DNA of 64,000 nucleotides from Crassaminicella profunda (GTDB taxonomy: Bacteria; Bacillota; Clostridia; Peptostreptococcales; Thermotaleaceae): the NCBI RefSeq assembly GCF_019884785.1, contig NZ_CP082326.1:2783355-2847354 (forward strand). The letters run 5' to 3'. The position numbers were made by a program, and so were the translations under genes. Below, piece after piece: positions 1 to 9,876 of the stretch (positions are counted from its first letter, which is position 1; each line of letters opens with the position of its first letter). The notes under the pieces are model-generated. The model saw only the letters and a list, made by a program, of their open reading frames with translations, ran no database searches and had not been told where the DNA came from.

Positions 1-106
1 ATGTAATAATCCCTAACCAGTCAACATGAATTGTTTTATCAATTTCTAAACGTTTCATTTTTTTTAGGGTATTCTCTACATTACAACTTACATCTGAATA
101 GTGCAA
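1..106 (-). CDS. 5' end of an unidentified gene, cut by the window edge
   Basis: On the minus strand a strong AGGAGG site lies 7 bases before a TTG codon at 106, and 35 codons stay open to the window edge. The predicted start reads MHYSDVSCNVENTLKKM. I do not recognise the family. The only support is the ribosome site and the open frame, so this could be a chance ORF. Confidence 0.35.
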   Translation of the reverse strand, partial: MHYSDVSCNVENTLKKMKRLEIDKTIHVDWLGIIT

Positions 107-214
107 TTGTATTCCTCCTAGCAATAGTTTGAATTTTCTATCTTTTTTTATTTATACCTTATTCTATCAATAGCGTTTTATTCCTTTCATTTTTTTAACT
201 TTTATCTAAAAAAT

Positions 215-239
215 AAACCCCTTGTTTTATAAGGAGTTT
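215..239 (-). terminator. Probable terminator of the fad operon
   Basis: AAACCCCTT (215-223) and AAGGAGTTT (231-239) form a nearly perfect stem. On the minus strand it is followed by ATTTTTTAG, about 55 bases after the fadE stop. Nothing else is seen between 121 and 294. Confidence 0.6.
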
Positions 240-294
240 CATACAATCAATAAAATATATTATTTAAATCTATCAAATAATCTTTTTACTTTTC

Positions 295-2031
295 TTATTC
301 TACACCTATCACAGATCCATTCATAACATATACACCATCTTGTATCTGCACAAATTCCTTCCAGAATTTTAAATCTTTTTCCTTATCTATAATAGGCTTT
401 CTCAATGCCAATTCTTGTAAATATTTTTCTTGTAATTCAGTGTTTATTTGACTATTCATTTGGTTTAATGCGTAATTGTTAATATCTTTAATAAAATATC
501 CGAATATTTGATCCGTTAATGCATCATCTACATTATGAAGGCTACAGCCTTCTAATACTAATTGTGCATATACAATCATTGTAAATATTTCACCTATGTT
601 AAGCATATAATCCATATTTTTCACTAATTTTTCATCTGGAGCAGCTTTAGCCATCATTTCTTTAAATGTTTCTATTTGCTTTAAGAAAATCTTAACATTA
701 GGGTTTTCTATTCCTTCATAAACTTTTTTATAATCTGGGAATTTAACCTTTCTTAATCCACCTATTCTTTGTTCAAATACATTTGAATCATCCTTTGCAT
801 CATTGCGTATTGGAACTTTAGGGTAATCTATATTACCAAAAAAGTAATTCTTGATGAATTTCATCACTAAAGCCATATTTACATGGGCTGTTCCCTCAAG
901 TCTATGTAAATAATCCATAGTACTATAGGCATCAGATATATATGTCTCCGTTTCATATCCCTTAGCACATACAACATCCATAATCAGCCTTATTACATCT
1001 GAACCTTGGGTTGTAACCTTCATTTTTTGAATTGGATTAAATAATAGGTAACGTCTATCATTTTTTGACATTGACCTAAAGTAATCTAAGTTTCTTAAAC
1101 AATAAAGTTTCATTGCATTTGCACGACAGAAAGCTTCAGATAGAAAAGCTTTAATATGGGGAAAATTAGTGACTTTCTTACCATAGATCACACGTCTATT
1201 TGTATGAGTAATTGCTTCCCAAAATGCATGAGCAGCTATACCAGATGCAGAAAATCCTAATTGAAATTTACCAATGTTTACTGTTGATAATCCATCTGCA
1301 AAAGCTTCATCTCCAACCTTCAAAATATCCTTATCTGTAAGAGGATACTCTATCATTTCATATTCCCCAACCCTTGCTTGACCTATTGATGGGGTTTCTA
1401 TATCCTTTACATATTTATAGTTTCTATGTCTGCTATCTACTACCCAATAGGTCCACTCTCCCGTTTCAGCATTTTTACCTAAAGTAGTTACTTTAGGAGC
1501 AATTTGAGCATTTCCTATATAATATTTATTACCATTTGCAACATATTTTCCATCACCTATTGGTTTAATTGTGCATTCATTAGAATAAAGATCTGCTCCA
1601 TGTTCCTTTTCAGACATACCAAAGGCAAATACGTGCCCCTCTTCAAGCTGCTTCGTTAACTCCTTTTTTTGTTCTTCATTATTCCCCATCCAAATAGGTC
1701 CAACACCTAGAACAGAAACCTGTAATGGATATTGATATGCTTCACCATAGAATCCTAAAATTTCACTCATTTCACAAATTCTTGATAAATCAAAACGAGA
1801 ATCATTAGGACCATATCCCTTTGAAGTAAGCAATGTGGCAAAAATTTTATTTTCACCTTGATATTTGATCCAATCATCCTGCCATCTATAATCTCTATCA
1901 TCCTGTCTTATTGATTGTAGTCCCTTTTCCTCGAAAAACTCCATGGTTTTCACCATTATATTATGGGTTTTTTCGTCGGCATGTTTCACATCATATTTAT
2001 TTGGATTTAATAATACTGATTTTACTGACAT
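295..2031 (-). CDS. fadE: Acyl-CoA dehydrogenase (FadE type)
   Basis: 578 residues, the long acyl-CoA dehydrogenase type found with fadN and fadA in Firmicutes. It should oxidise acyl-CoA to trans-2-enoyl-CoA with FAD, passing electrons to an electron-transfer flavoprotein that is not encoded here. The segment FGMSEKEHGAD near residue 140, followed by ANGNKYYIGNA, is the middle beta-domain that contacts substrate and flavin; the C-terminal half is helical. The start has GGGGGG five bases upstream. It is the last gene of the operon, 112 bases after fadA, with a perfect hairpin in that gap. The chain length of the substrate cannot be read from sequence. Confidence 0.9.
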   Translation of the reverse strand: MSVKSVLLNPNKYDVKHADEKTHNIMVKTMEFFEEKGLQSIRQDDRDYRWQDDWIKYQGENKIFATLLTSKGYGPNDSRFDLSRICEMSEILGFYGEAYQYPLQVSVLGVGPIWMGNNEEQKKELTKQLEEGHVFAFGMSEKEHGADLYSNECTIKPIGDGKYVANGNKYYIGNAQIAPKVTTLGKNAETGEWTYWVVDSRHRNYKYVKDIETPSIGQARVGEYEMIEYPLTDKDILKVGDEAFADGLSTVNIGKFQLGFSASGIAAHAFWEAITHTNRRVIYGKKVTNFPHIKAFLSEAFCRANAMKLYCLRNLDYFRSMSKNDRRYLLFNPIQKMKVTTQGSDVIRLIMDVVCAKGYETETYISDAYSTMDYLHRLEGTAHVNMALVMKFIKNYFFGNIDYPKVPIRNDAKDDSNVFEQRIGGLRKVKFPDYKKVYEGIENPNVKIFLKQIETFKEMMAKAAPDEKLVKNMDYMLNIGEIFTMIVYAQLVLEGCSLHNVDDALTDQIFGYFIKDINNYALNQMNSQINTELQEKYLQELALRKPIIDKEKDLKFWKEFVQIQDGVYVMNGSVIGVE

Positions 2032-2058
2032 ATTATCCCCCCTATTTTTGTGCCCTTT

Positions 2059-2090
2059 CTATACTTAAGCTATTTGTAGCTTAAGTATAG
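2059..2090 (-). repeat. Perfect hairpin between fadA and fadE
   Basis: CTATACTTAAGCT (2059-2071) and its exact complement (2078-2090) enclose a 6-base loop. No T-run follows on the minus strand, so it is more likely an RNA processing or stability element inside the operon than a terminator. Confidence 0.6.
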
Positions 2091-2143
2091 AATTCCCTCC
2101 CGTGCATCTATTCAATGTCTCAGGGCTAATGGCACTTATAAAA

Positions 2144-3325
2144 CTATTTTACAAGTTCAATTATAGCTGCTGCTCCCATACCTCCACCTATACACATACT
2201 TACAAGACCATATTTTCCATTCCTTCTCTTAAGTTCTGAAATAATTTTAACTGTAAGGAATGCCCCAGTACATCCTAATGGGTGTCCTAATGCAATAGCA
2301 CCACCATTTACATTTGTTTTTTCAATATCTAAGCCCAATTCATTGATACAAGCAATAGATTGAGAAGCAAAAGCCTCATTTAACTCTATTAAATCTATAT
2401 CATCCTTTTTTAGTCCAGTAATTTTCAAAACCTTTGGAATAGCTTCTATTGGTCCAACTCCCATAACTTCAGGAGCTACCCCTTTTACTGTAAATCCTTT
2501 AAATATAGCTAAGGGTTTTAACCTTAATTCTTTTGCCTTTTCTCTCGACATAATTACTACCGCTGCCGCCCCATCACTCATTTGTGAAGCATTTCCAGCT
2601 GTCACAGTACCTTTTGCTTTAAAAACAGGTCTAAGCTTTGTTAATCCTTCAAAAGTTGAATTTTTTCTAACACCCTCATCTTTATTAAAAATAAATGTTT
2701 CATTTTTTATTCTACCTGATTCACCCATGATAGGTCTAACAGCTTTTATAGGAATTATTTCTTCATCAAATTTACCTTCATCTTGGGCTTTAGCTGCTCT
2801 TTTATGACTTTCTACAGAAAATTTATCCTGCATCTCTCTTGTCACATTATACTTTAGGGCAACATTTTCTGCTGTTAGTCCCATAGCTATATAAGCTTCT
2901 GGATAGTTTTCCATAAGATATGGATTAGGAGCAATAATATTCCCACCCATTGGAACGATACTCATAGATTCAACACCACCAGCTATTACTACGTCTGATT
3001 GACCCGTCATAATACTATTTGCTGCTATAGCTATAGATTGCAATCCTGATGAACAAAATCTATTGATCGTCATACCAGGTACGCATTCTGGCAAACCAAC
3101 TCTCTGACCAATAATTCTTGCTATATTAAAGCCTTGTTCTGCTTCTGGAAATGCACATCCCATTACAATATCATCTATATCCTCATTATTTAATTGTGGT
3201 ACTTTTTCTAAAACTCCTTTAACAACTTGAGCAGCAATCTCATCTGGTCGAGTATATCTTAGACTTCCCTTTGGTGCTTTACCAATTGCAGAACGACCAT
3301 AGGCTACTATAACTGCTTCTCTCAT
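2144..3325 (-). CDS. fadA: Acetyl-CoA acyltransferase (thiolase)
   Basis: 393 residues, normal thiolase length. It catalyses the last beta-oxidation step, cleaving 3-ketoacyl-CoA to acetyl-CoA and a shortened acyl-CoA. The nucleophilic cysteine sits in [11 protein letters not shown] near residue 88; the C-terminal active-site loops NEAFASQ, GHPLG and CIGGGMG are all present. Start chosen at ATG with GGAGG 8 bases upstream. It follows fadN by 13 bases, and the gene order fadN-fadA-fadE is the same as the Bacillus subtilis fatty-acid operon, favouring degradation over butyrate synthesis. Confidence 0.93.
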   Translation of the reverse strand: MREAVIVAYGRSAIGKAPKGSLRYTRPDEIAAQVVKGVLEKVPQLNNEDIDDIVMGCAFPEAEQGFNIARIIGQRVGLPECVPGMTINRFCSSGLQSIAIAANSIMTGQSDVVIAGGVESMSIVPMGGNIIAPNPYLMENYPEAYIAMGLTAENVALKYNVTREMQDKFSVESHKRAAKAQDEGKFDEEIIPIKAVRPIMGESGRIKNETFIFNKDEGVRKNSTFEGLTKLRPVFKAKGTVTAGNASQMSDGAAAVVIMSREKAKELRLKPLAIFKGFTVKGVAPEVMGVGPIEAIPKVLKITGLKKDDIDLIELNEAFASQSIACINELGLDIEKTNVNGGAIALGHPLGCTGAFLTVKIISELKRRNGKYGLVSMCIGGGMGAAAIIELVK

Positions 3326-3338
3326 ATAATCACCTCCA

Positions 3339-5678
3339 TTAATTTCTTAAAGGCTTCCCTTTACGCAACATGTATTCCATTCTTTGTAAAGTTTTTTCTT
3401 CTCCACAAAGACTTACAAAAGCTTCCTTTTCTAGTTCAAGTATTTGTTCTTCAGCAACATTGATTCCAGCAGGAACTTCTCCACCAGTTATAACATGGGC
3501 AACTTTATTGGCAATATAAGCATCATACTTTGAAATAAAACCGCCTTTAAGCATAAAATCCACAAAATATTGTAATGAAGCTTTCCCACTAGTTCCTAAT
3601 ACAGGAACACCTTTTTTCTGTAATGGTCTAAAACCATTTTCAAAAAGATAAAGCACTGTATCCTTAGCTTCATCAATGAGATATTCCTTACTCATTACCA
3701 TCCTATCAGATTTTCTTAAATAACCTTTTTTAATAGCATCAAATCCACTGCTTGATACTTTAGCTGTAGCAATATTTTCCCAAGCTTTTTTAACATGAGA
3801 AATCATTTCTCCATTCGTTGCTTTCCCTAAATTTTCTACACTACGAATCAATGATTCCTTAATTCCTCCTCCTGCTGGTACAAGTCCAACGCCAACCTCT
3901 ACTAATCCCATATATGTTTCTGCATGAGCAGTTGCTATCTGTGAATGCATGGTAATCTCAGCTCCACCTCCTAATGTCATTCCATAAGGAGCAGCTACTA
4001 CTGGTTTCTTACAATATTTTAACGCCATATTTGCCTTTTGAAATTTATCAACCATATCTTCTAATGCTTTCCAATTCTTATCAGTGGCTAATTTCCCTAC
4101 AAGCATTAGGTTTGCACCTGCTGAGAAGTTCTTACCTTGATTCCCAATAATCAATCCATTATAATTTTTTTCTACTTCTTCTACAGCCAAATGCATCATA
4201 TCCATTACTTCATCTGTTATTGTATTTCCTTTCGTTTTAAATTGCAGACATGCAACGCCCTCTCCAACATCAACCAAGGCAACATTCTTTTTTTCCTTTA
4301 TAACTTTATTTTTAGAAGATGAAATCACTATATAAGGTGTCTCAAAATTATCCTCATCATAGAACTTATTATTTTTAGATTTTAATCTCTCTTCAATCCA
4401 TGATGGGATCTTTTCTCCTTCCTCTTTCATTCTTTTAACTGATTTTTCAAATCCAATGGCATCCCAAATAGCAAATGGACCTAATTTCCAGTTAAATCCC
4501 CACATAATAGCATTATCGATTTCTTTATAATCATCAGCGATTTGTGGAACCTTTTCAGCACTATATAATAAAACATTCTTAATAACTTCCCAAAGGAATT
4601 TATTTTCCTCTTCTTCTCCAAAAACTACAGCTGCAAGCTTATTAGATTCTTTTTTTGCTTTTTCTACAGCTTCAATTTTTTCTTTACTCAATGGTACATA
4701 TTCTTCCTTTTCTATATCCCAAACAAGTTTTTGTTTTCCCTGATCTGTCTTAATTTTTTTATAGAAACCTTTTTTTGTTTTATTTCCTAAATGTCCCTTA
4801 TTGATTAAGTTCACTACAAATTCAGGAACAATAAATTTTGTTTTTTCAGCTTCGTCGCCTATATTATTAATAAAGTTCTCTGCAACATGATAAAAGATAT
4901 CTATTCCTACCATATCTAAAGTACGAAAAGTAGCACTCTTTGGTCTAGCTATTATGGAACCTGTTAACTGATCCATCTTACTTATAGAATATCCATATTT
5001 ATCCATGAGCTGGATTGCATTGACAATGGCATATGTTCCAATACGATTGGCAACAAAATTAGGAGTATCCTTTGCCCTTACAACACCTTTTCCCAATCTT
5101 TTCGTCCCAAATTCACTCATGAATTCAACGAGTCCTGGTAAAGTATCCTTCCCTGGAATAAGTTCAAACAAATGCATATACCGAGGAGGATTAAAAAAAT
5201 GTGTCCCTAAAAAATGTTGTCTAAATTCTAATGGCATCTCTTCAACTATTTTATTTATTGATACACCTGAAGTATTTGTTGATACGATAGTACTTTCCTT
5301 ACGATACTTATTTATTTCTTTCATAAAATTCTTTTTAATCTCTAAATTTTCAACGATCACTTCAATAATCCAGTCGCATTCTTTTAACAGATCCATATGG
5401 TCACTGAAGTTACCTATCTGGATCATTTCTCCTAGTTCCTTATCATATATTGCTTTATTTTTAGGGTTCGTAACTCTATCTTTTCCTGCTTTTGCAAAGC
5501 GATTTCTAACTTCTGGATTTTTTAAAGTCAATCCTTTAGCTTTCTCCTTTTCATTTAATTCTTTAGGGACAATATCTAAAAGACAAACTGGTATTCCAGC
5601 TCCAACTATGTGAGCAGCTATGCTTGCTCCCATAACTCCAGAACCAAGTACTGCCACTTTATTTATGTTGAAATTCAT
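3339..5678 (-). CDS. fadN: 3-hydroxyacyl-CoA dehydrogenase/enoyl-CoA hydratase fusion
   Basis: 779 residues, a two-enzyme fusion. The N-terminal half is an NAD-binding hydroxyacyl-CoA dehydrogenase ([15 protein letters not shown] at residue 10, [11 protein letters not shown] near 160). A crotonase domain follows from about residue 465, with the oxyanion segment [13 protein letters not shown] and the glutamate-bearing [14 protein letters not shown]. This is dehydrogenase-then-hydratase order, the FadN arrangement rather than the E. coli FadB order. It hydrates enoyl-CoA and oxidises the product for the thiolase encoded next. It begins 43 bases after the CoA-transferase gene. Confidence 0.92.
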   Translation of the reverse strand: MNFNINKVAVLGSGVMGASIAAHIVGAGIPVCLLDIVPKELNEKEKAKGLTLKNPEVRNRFAKAGKDRVTNPKNKAIYDKELGEMIQIGNFSDHMDLLKECDWIIEVIVENLEIKKNFMKEINKYRKESTIVSTNTSGVSINKIVEEMPLEFRQHFLGTHFFNPPRYMHLFELIPGKDTLPGLVEFMSEFGTKRLGKGVVRAKDTPNFVANRIGTYAIVNAIQLMDKYGYSISKMDQLTGSIIARPKSATFRTLDMVGIDIFYHVAENFINNIGDEAEKTKFIVPEFVVNLINKGHLGNKTKKGFYKKIKTDQGKQKLVWDIEKEEYVPLSKEKIEAVEKAKKESNKLAAVVFGEEEENKFLWEVIKNVLLYSAEKVPQIADDYKEIDNAIMWGFNWKLGPFAIWDAIGFEKSVKRMKEEGEKIPSWIEERLKSKNNKFYDEDNFETPYIVISSSKNKVIKEKKNVALVDVGEGVACLQFKTKGNTITDEVMDMMHLAVEEVEKNYNGLIIGNQGKNFSAGANLMLVGKLATDKNWKALEDMVDKFQKANMALKYCKKPVVAAPYGMTLGGGAEITMHSQIATAHAETYMGLVEVGVGLVPAGGGIKESLIRSVENLGKATNGEMISHVKKAWENIATAKVSSSGFDAIKKGYLRKSDRMVMSKEYLIDEAKDTVLYLFENGFRPLQKKGVPVLGTSGKASLQYFVDFMLKGGFISKYDAYIANKVAHVITGGEVPAGINVAEEQILELEKEAFVSLCGEEKTLQRMEYMLRKGKPLRN

Positions 5679-5721
5679 TAAATTTTCCTCTCTTTCTAGG
5701 CTAGATTTTTCAAAATTCTAT

Positions 5722-7035
5722 TTATCCAACAATAATTCCAGCCTTCTTAGCTTGTTCAGTCAATTCTTCTCTATAGTCAGGATGGGCTATACTAATTAAT
5801 TCTTTTGCACGATCAGGAATGCTTTTATTGTACAAATCAGCAACACCATATTCAGTAACTACAAATTGCACTTGTGATCTTGGAGTGGTAACAGCAGTTC
5901 CTAATGGCAATGAAAGTACTATTTTAGATTGAATTCCTTTTTTTGTTTTAGCTGTTGAAGCTAATGTGATAAATGACTTACCACCCTTTGATAACCCAGC
6001 CCCTTGAACAAAATCTAATTGTCCACCCGTACAACTATATTGATTAAAACCTACTGCTTCTGAAGCAACTTGACCTGTTAAATCCACCATCAAACAAGAA
6101 TTTATTGAAATAAAATTATCATTTTTAGCTATCTCAATAGGATTATTTACTTTACTGATTGGTGCACAGTGAATCAATTCATTTTTATCTAAAAACTCAT
6201 ATAATTCCTTATTTCCTAATCCAAACCCGCATATAATCTTTCCTTGATTATGACTTTTATTCTTGCAGTTGATAACACCTTTTTTAGCTAGGTAAACCAT
6301 TGAATCTGTAAGCATTTCCGTATGAACACCTAAATCCTTTTTATCTTCTAATCCATATCCAACAGCATTGGCAATACCCCCTAGACCAATTTGAATTGTT
6401 GATCCATCAGGAATCAGTGGTAGAATATGAGAAGCAATTTTCTTATCTATTTCTGAAACGGGTGGTTGAGGCAACTCTGGTATTGGATGATCTTTTTCAC
6501 ATATATAATTTACTTTACTTACATGAACCAGATTCTTTTCTCCATAAATATATGGTACATTTTTATTAACTTGAACAATAATCATATCTGCATCTTCAAC
6601 TACCGTATCATTACAAAAAGTTCCTAAAGGACCATAGCTCATATATCCATTTTCATCAGGTTCTGAAACTTCTGCTAATAATACATTTGCTTTTACAATA
6701 TTTTTCATGAACCAATCAATGTTAGAAAAATTAATAGATACAATATCAACATTTCCATAGGGAAACATTTTTCTTTCAACAGGGCCTAAAAAGAAAGTAT
6801 GATAATTTAAATGCCCTTTATATGCAGGCTTTAAAAATTCAAAAGAATGCATTAATAAACCTGATGAAAGTTCTACATTTTCAAGTTCTTTATATCGTTT
6901 ACAAAGTGCATTTACTAAATCCACAGGTGCACTACAAGTAGGCGATATCCATATTCTATCTTTAGATTTGATAGCTTTAGAAGCTTCTTCAAATGCAACA
7001 AGTTTACTTTTATATTCATTTTTCCAATCCATCAT
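5722..7035 (-). CDS. Acetyl-CoA hydrolase/transferase family CoA-transferase
   Basis: 437 residues, family of butyryl-CoA:acetate and 4-hydroxybutyrate CoA-transferases. It should move CoA between acetyl- or acyl-CoA and a free acid, so imported fatty acids could be activated without ATP. Seen: GLGGIANAVGYGLEDKKD near residue 215, then HTEMLTDSM, whose glutamate is the expected CoA carrier, and GGQLDFVQGAGLSKGG near 340. Two ATGs are in tandem (7035 and 7032); GGGGG lies 7 bases before the second, which may be the true start. Position inside the fad operon supports a role in acid activation; substrate is inferred. Confidence 0.85.
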   Translation of the reverse strand: MMDWKNEYKSKLVAFEEASKAIKSKDRIWISPTCSAPVDLVNALCKRYKELENVELSSGLLMHSFEFLKPAYKGHLNYHTFFLGPVERKMFPYGNVDIVSINFSNIDWFMKNIVKANVLLAEVSEPDENGYMSYGPLGTFCNDTVVEDADMIIVQVNKNVPYIYGEKNLVHVSKVNYICEKDHPIPELPQPPVSEIDKKIASHILPLIPDGSTIQIGLGGIANAVGYGLEDKKDLGVHTEMLTDSMVYLAKKGVINCKNKSHNQGKIICGFGLGNKELYEFLDKNELIHCAPISKVNNPIEIAKNDNFISINSCLMVDLTGQVASEAVGFNQYSCTGGQLDFVQGAGLSKGGKSFITLASTAKTKKGIQSKIVLSLPLGTAVTTPRSQVQFVVTEYGVADLYNKSIPDRAKELISIAHPDYREELTEQAKKAGIIVG

Positions 7036-7046
7036 ACATCCCCCTT

Positions 7047-7838
7047 TTATTTTCCTGTGAAATTAGGCTTTCTTTTCTCAGCAAAGGCTTTAATGCCTTC
7101 TTTAAAGTCTTCCGTATTTGCACATTGAATTTGATATTCTGTTTCATTATCAAGAATATTTTCAAATCCCTGAAATGATGTCCTATTTATAAGTGATTTC
7201 ATATTTGCAAGTGCTACTGAAGGTAAATATGATAATTTATTTGCAAATTTTATAGTCTCTTCTTCTAATTTTTCAATAGGTACTACCTTATTTACTAATC
7301 CTAAAGACAATGCTTCTGAAGCTTTAACAGGCCTTCCTAACATTGCTAATTCAGTAGCTCTTGCAACACCTAACATTCGACAAAGCAAGAAAATCCCACC
7401 CGTATCAGGAACTAGGCCGATATTAACAAATGCTTGAATAAATTTCGTATTCTCTGCTGCAATTCGAAAATCACAAACTAAAGCCAAGTTAAATCCAGCC
7501 CCAGCTGCAGCTCCTTTTACTGAAGCGATTACGGGTTTTCTTAAATTTCTCACTTTTGTAGCAACGATTCCAACATTTCTAATTCCTGGGCCAAAGAATT
7601 CCATTATATCTCCTTCAACTGCCTTTCTCATTGCTGAAATATCTCCACCTGCACTAAAGGAATTCCCTTCACCAGATATGACGACTACCTTTACCTTTGA
7701 ATCATCTGCACATTGATCTAATGCAACCATCAAATCCTCTAGCATTGGAGCATCTAATGCATTCAAGTTTTTAGGACTATTCAAAATGATAGAAGCAATG
7801 CCGTTTGATACAGAGTATTTGATTTTTTTAAACTCCAT
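7047..7838 (-). CDS. Enoyl-CoA hydratase/isomerase family protein
   Basis: 263 residues, single crotonase domain. Oxyanion-hole segments are seen at SGEGNSFSAGGDIS (about residue 60) and ASVKGAAAGAGFNLAL (about 108), followed by NIGLVPDTGG. It is the first gene of the fad operon and probably hydrates or isomerises enoyl-CoAs that FadN handles poorly, such as unsaturated intermediates; that is inference. The frame opens 8 codons earlier at 7862, but the ATG at 7838 is chosen because GGGGGAGG lies 4 bases before it, while the upstream ATG has no ribosome site. Confidence 0.88.
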   Translation of the reverse strand: MEFKKIKYSVSNGIASIILNSPKNLNALDAPMLEDLMVALDQCADDSKVKVVVISGEGNSFSAGGDISAMRKAVEGDIMEFFGPGIRNVGIVATKVRNLRKPVIASVKGAAAGAGFNLALVCDFRIAAENTKFIQAFVNIGLVPDTGGIFLLCRMLGVARATELAMLGRPVKASEALSLGLVNKVVPIEKLEEETIKFANKLSYLPSVALANMKSLINRTSFQGFENILDNETEYQIQCANTEDFKEGIKAFAEKRKPNFTGK

Positions 7839-7885
7839 AAAACCTCCCCCTTCAATTTTCATAAATTAAACATCTACAATATGTA

Positions 7886-7905
7886 ATCGCAAGAATAATG
7901 CCAAT
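7886..7905 (-). promoter_or_regulatory. Sigma-54 (-24/-12) promoter of the fad operon
   Basis: Minus strand reads TTGGCATTATTCTTGCG. The GG (7902-7901) and GC (7890-7889) dinucleotides are separated by exactly 10 bases, as sigma-54 requires. Transcription should start near 7877, giving a leader of about 39 bases to the ATG at 7838. Confidence 0.65.
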
Positions 7906-7936
7906 ATCAAATCAGGTAAATAGCTAATTCCGAACG

Positions 7937-7987
7937 TATATTTTGTGCAAATATTGCACTTGAAGTGCAATATTTGCACAAAATATA
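7937..7987. promoter_or_regulatory. 51-bp perfect palindrome holding two GTGCAA-N3-TTGCAC dyads
   Basis: Arms 7937-7961 and 7963-7987 are exact reverse complements around a single G at 7962. Nested inside are two 15-bp dyads, GTGCAA-ATA-TTGCAC (7945-7959) and GTGCAA-TAT-TTGCAC (7965-7979), with centres 20 bp apart (two helical turns). It lies about 60-110 bp upstream of the predicted sigma-54 start, a typical place for activator binding. It also overlaps a sigma-A-like promoter for the divergent gene. Confidence 0.7.
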
Positions 7988-7989
7988 AT
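7960..7989 (+). promoter_or_regulatory. Candidate sigma-A promoter of the GH18 gene
   Basis: TTGAAG (7960-7965), 18 bases, TATAAT (7984-7989). The second dyad of the palindrome sits in the spacer, so a bound protein would be expected to block this promoter. The leader to the start at 8133 would be about 137 bases, with nothing else recognised in it. Confidence 0.45.
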
Positions 7990-8132
7990 TTTAAAAAATT
8001 AAATCCAAAGAATAGAACCAGCTACTACATTTATAAAATTTTACATATTTTACTATATTTAAGAAGGGATTTTATCTATTTAAAAGAATTTAATAGATAC
8101 ATAACAATTTCAAACAAAAGGAGACAAGACAT

Positions 8133-9674
8133 ATGAAAAAACTACAATCTATTATTTTTATTTTTCTATTCTTCTTTTCTTGTATGTTTTCACAAGTACA
8201 TGCACAAGAAGAGGTTTATGAAGAAATTACTAAAGGAGAATTTTTATCTACATTAGTAGATATGATGGGATGGCAGCTAGAGGTACACTCTCCAAAAACA
8301 ATGTCAATGAGTGATTATGCAAAGATCGGCAATAAGCATGGCTTATCCATTGCTAATTCTGTAAATTTTAATGAACCCATTACAAAAGAAGAAGCAAGAT
8401 TAATGTTTATAAGAAGTATGGGGTATGACCCTACCACAAGAAAAATCAATTTTTCAAATGATCCTTTTAAAAACATTCAAAATAATGATAACAGTCCTAC
8501 GCAGAAAATAATACTAAAAATGTATCAAAAAATCTGTAATCCCATAGAAAAGCTCCATGGCTTCTATGCCATAAGATCTTACCCTCAAGTTGAAATGCTA
8601 AACTCTTTTAACTCAGTTGGCTTTGGGTGGAGTAGAGTAGAAGTCAATAATGAAAATATGGTTACATTAAGATTAGATAAAGGTAGTAGTTTTTGTCTTC
8701 CTTCTGGCTTTTCTGAGGTTGTAGACAAATCCTACGAAAATCATGTATCTCCAAATTTGATGGTATATGCATCACAATGCCACAAAGACAACGACGGCAT
8801 AGGAATCATTGAGCATATCTTAAAAAATCAAAATGAAAAAGACAATCTTATCAAACAGATTGTCTCAAATACAAAACAAGTACAGAAAGAAAATGAGATA
8901 GGTAGCTTCGAAGGAGTCATCATTGATTTTGAAGATATAACCAAAGAAACATTAGCTCAACCCTTTAATGATTTTTTAAAAGCCTTGAAAAATGAACTTG
9001 ATCAATACAATAAAAAACTATACGTAACCGTTTCACCAAAAAAATATTACAAAGGATATGATTATAAAACCATTGGAGAAATTGCAGATGGAGTCATATT
9101 AATGGCTCATGACTATTATCCAAGGAAAGCTAATGATTTAGTTATAGGTACTTCTGAAGAAGGATTGTCTCATATAGAAAGTCCTCTTACCCCTATAGAC
9201 AATACCTATAATAAACAATTTGATATTTATAATGCTTTAAAAGATATTACTGATGAAAAAACAGGTGTTGTTAATAAGGATAAAATTTATCTTCAAATAT
9301 CCTTTGATGCAATACAATGGAGAAAAGGGAAAAGCAATGCAGACACTAAAGTTTGGAAAGTACACCCCCCTTATGATGCCATCAAAAAAAGAATGCAAAC
9401 AGACAGAAGCAATCTTGATTTTTTTATGTGGTATGATAAAAAATCTGAAAATCCATATTTTAATTATTATGATGAGGCAAAAGCTATTGAGAACATCGTA
9501 TGGTATGAAGATACAAGAAGTGTCTTAGCAAAAATAAATTTAGGGAAGTTATTTGATATAAAGAATATTTCCATCTGGCGATTAGGAACCATTCCATCCT
9601 ATTCAGAAACAGATAATGAATTTATGTATTTAGACACATGGCAAAAAATCATCAGTCAACATAAAGAAAAGTAA
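8133..9674 (+). CDS. Secreted GH18-family glycoside hydrolase-like protein
   Basis: 513 residues with a clear signal peptide (hydrophobic residues 7-22, cleavage probably after VHAQ). Residues 28-115 resemble S-layer-homology type repeats (ITKGEFLSTLV, ITKEEARLMFI). The rest looks like a GH18 barrel: FEGVIIDFEDI near residue 263 is the strand-4 motif keeping the D-x-E pair with the catalytic glutamate, followed by LYVTVSPK and DGVILMAHDYY. The motif is degenerate (canonical DGIDIDWE), as in the spore-cortex and wall hydrolases of the YaaH/SleL type. Likely acts on peptidoglycan or spore cortex. GGAG precedes the ATG. Confidence 0.75.
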   Translation: MKKLQSIIFIFLFFFSCMFSQVHAQEEVYEEITKGEFLSTLVDMMGWQLEVHSPKTMSMSDYAKIGNKHGLSIANSVNFNEPITKEEARLMFIRSMGYDPTTRKINFSNDPFKNIQNNDNSPTQKIILKMYQKICNPIEKLHGFYAIRSYPQVEMLNSFNSVGFGWSRVEVNNENMVTLRLDKGSSFCLPSGFSEVVDKSYENHVSPNLMVYASQCHKDNDGIGIIEHILKNQNEKDNLIKQIVSNTKQVQKENEIGSFEGVIIDFEDITKETLAQPFNDFLKALKNELDQYNKKLYVTVSPKKYYKGYDYKTIGEIADGVILMAHDYYPRKANDLVIGTSEEGLSHIESPLTPIDNTYNKQFDIYNALKDITDEKTGVVNKDKIYLQISFDAIQWRKGKSNADTKVWKVHPPYDAIKKRMQTDRSNLDFFMWYDKKSENPYFNYYDEAKAIENIVWYEDTRSVLAKINLGKLFDIKNISIWRLGTIPSYSETDNEFMYLDTWQKIISQHKEK

Positions 9675-9677
9675 ATT

Positions 9678-9720
9678 AAAAAAGGTATTCCTTTAAGGAT
9701 TTTAAGGGAATACCTTTTTA
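9678..9720. terminator. Bidirectional terminator after the GH18 gene
   Basis: AAAAAGGTATTCC pairs with GGAATACCTTTTT across a short loop, with A-rich and T-rich flanks on both sides. It can stop both the plus-strand GH18 transcript and the minus-strand AtuA operon. Confidence 0.8.
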
Positions 9721-9749
9721 TCAATCAACACCATCTATATATTATACAA

Positions 9750-9875
9750 TCATTTCTTTTCAAGAATCTCTTTTGCCAACTTTGGATTTACCTTTCCTTT
9801 ATAAGCTTTTATGGTTTGTCCCATTAAAAACTTATTAGGTTTATCTATAAACACACCTGATATAAATATTTTCAT
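9750..9875 (-). pseudogene. Displaced copy of the gatB 3' end in a 41-codon ORF
   Basis: Bases 9757-9830 match 15027-15100, the last coding part of gatB, at 70 of 74 positions without gaps. The copy keeps the gatB frame: an ATG at 9875 opens a 41-residue ORF whose residues 16-39 correspond to the GatB C-terminal tail (FLMGQT, KGKVNPKLAKEILE), preceded by 15 unrelated residues. The ATG lies one base after the stop of the AtuA-like small gene, so it could be translated by coupling. Three of the four mismatches change an amino acid. It is a remnant by origin; whether it makes a peptide is unknown. Confidence 0.75.
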
Positions 9876-9876
9876 T

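Noticed and set aside
5005-5613. 202-codon plus-strand ORF
   Set aside because: Exact antisense of the NAD-binding half of fadN, with no ribosome site and unusual composition.
7937-7987. 51-bp palindrome as a terminator
   Set aside because: AT-rich arms and no T-tail suited to a gene ending there; both flanking genes start, rather than end, on this side.
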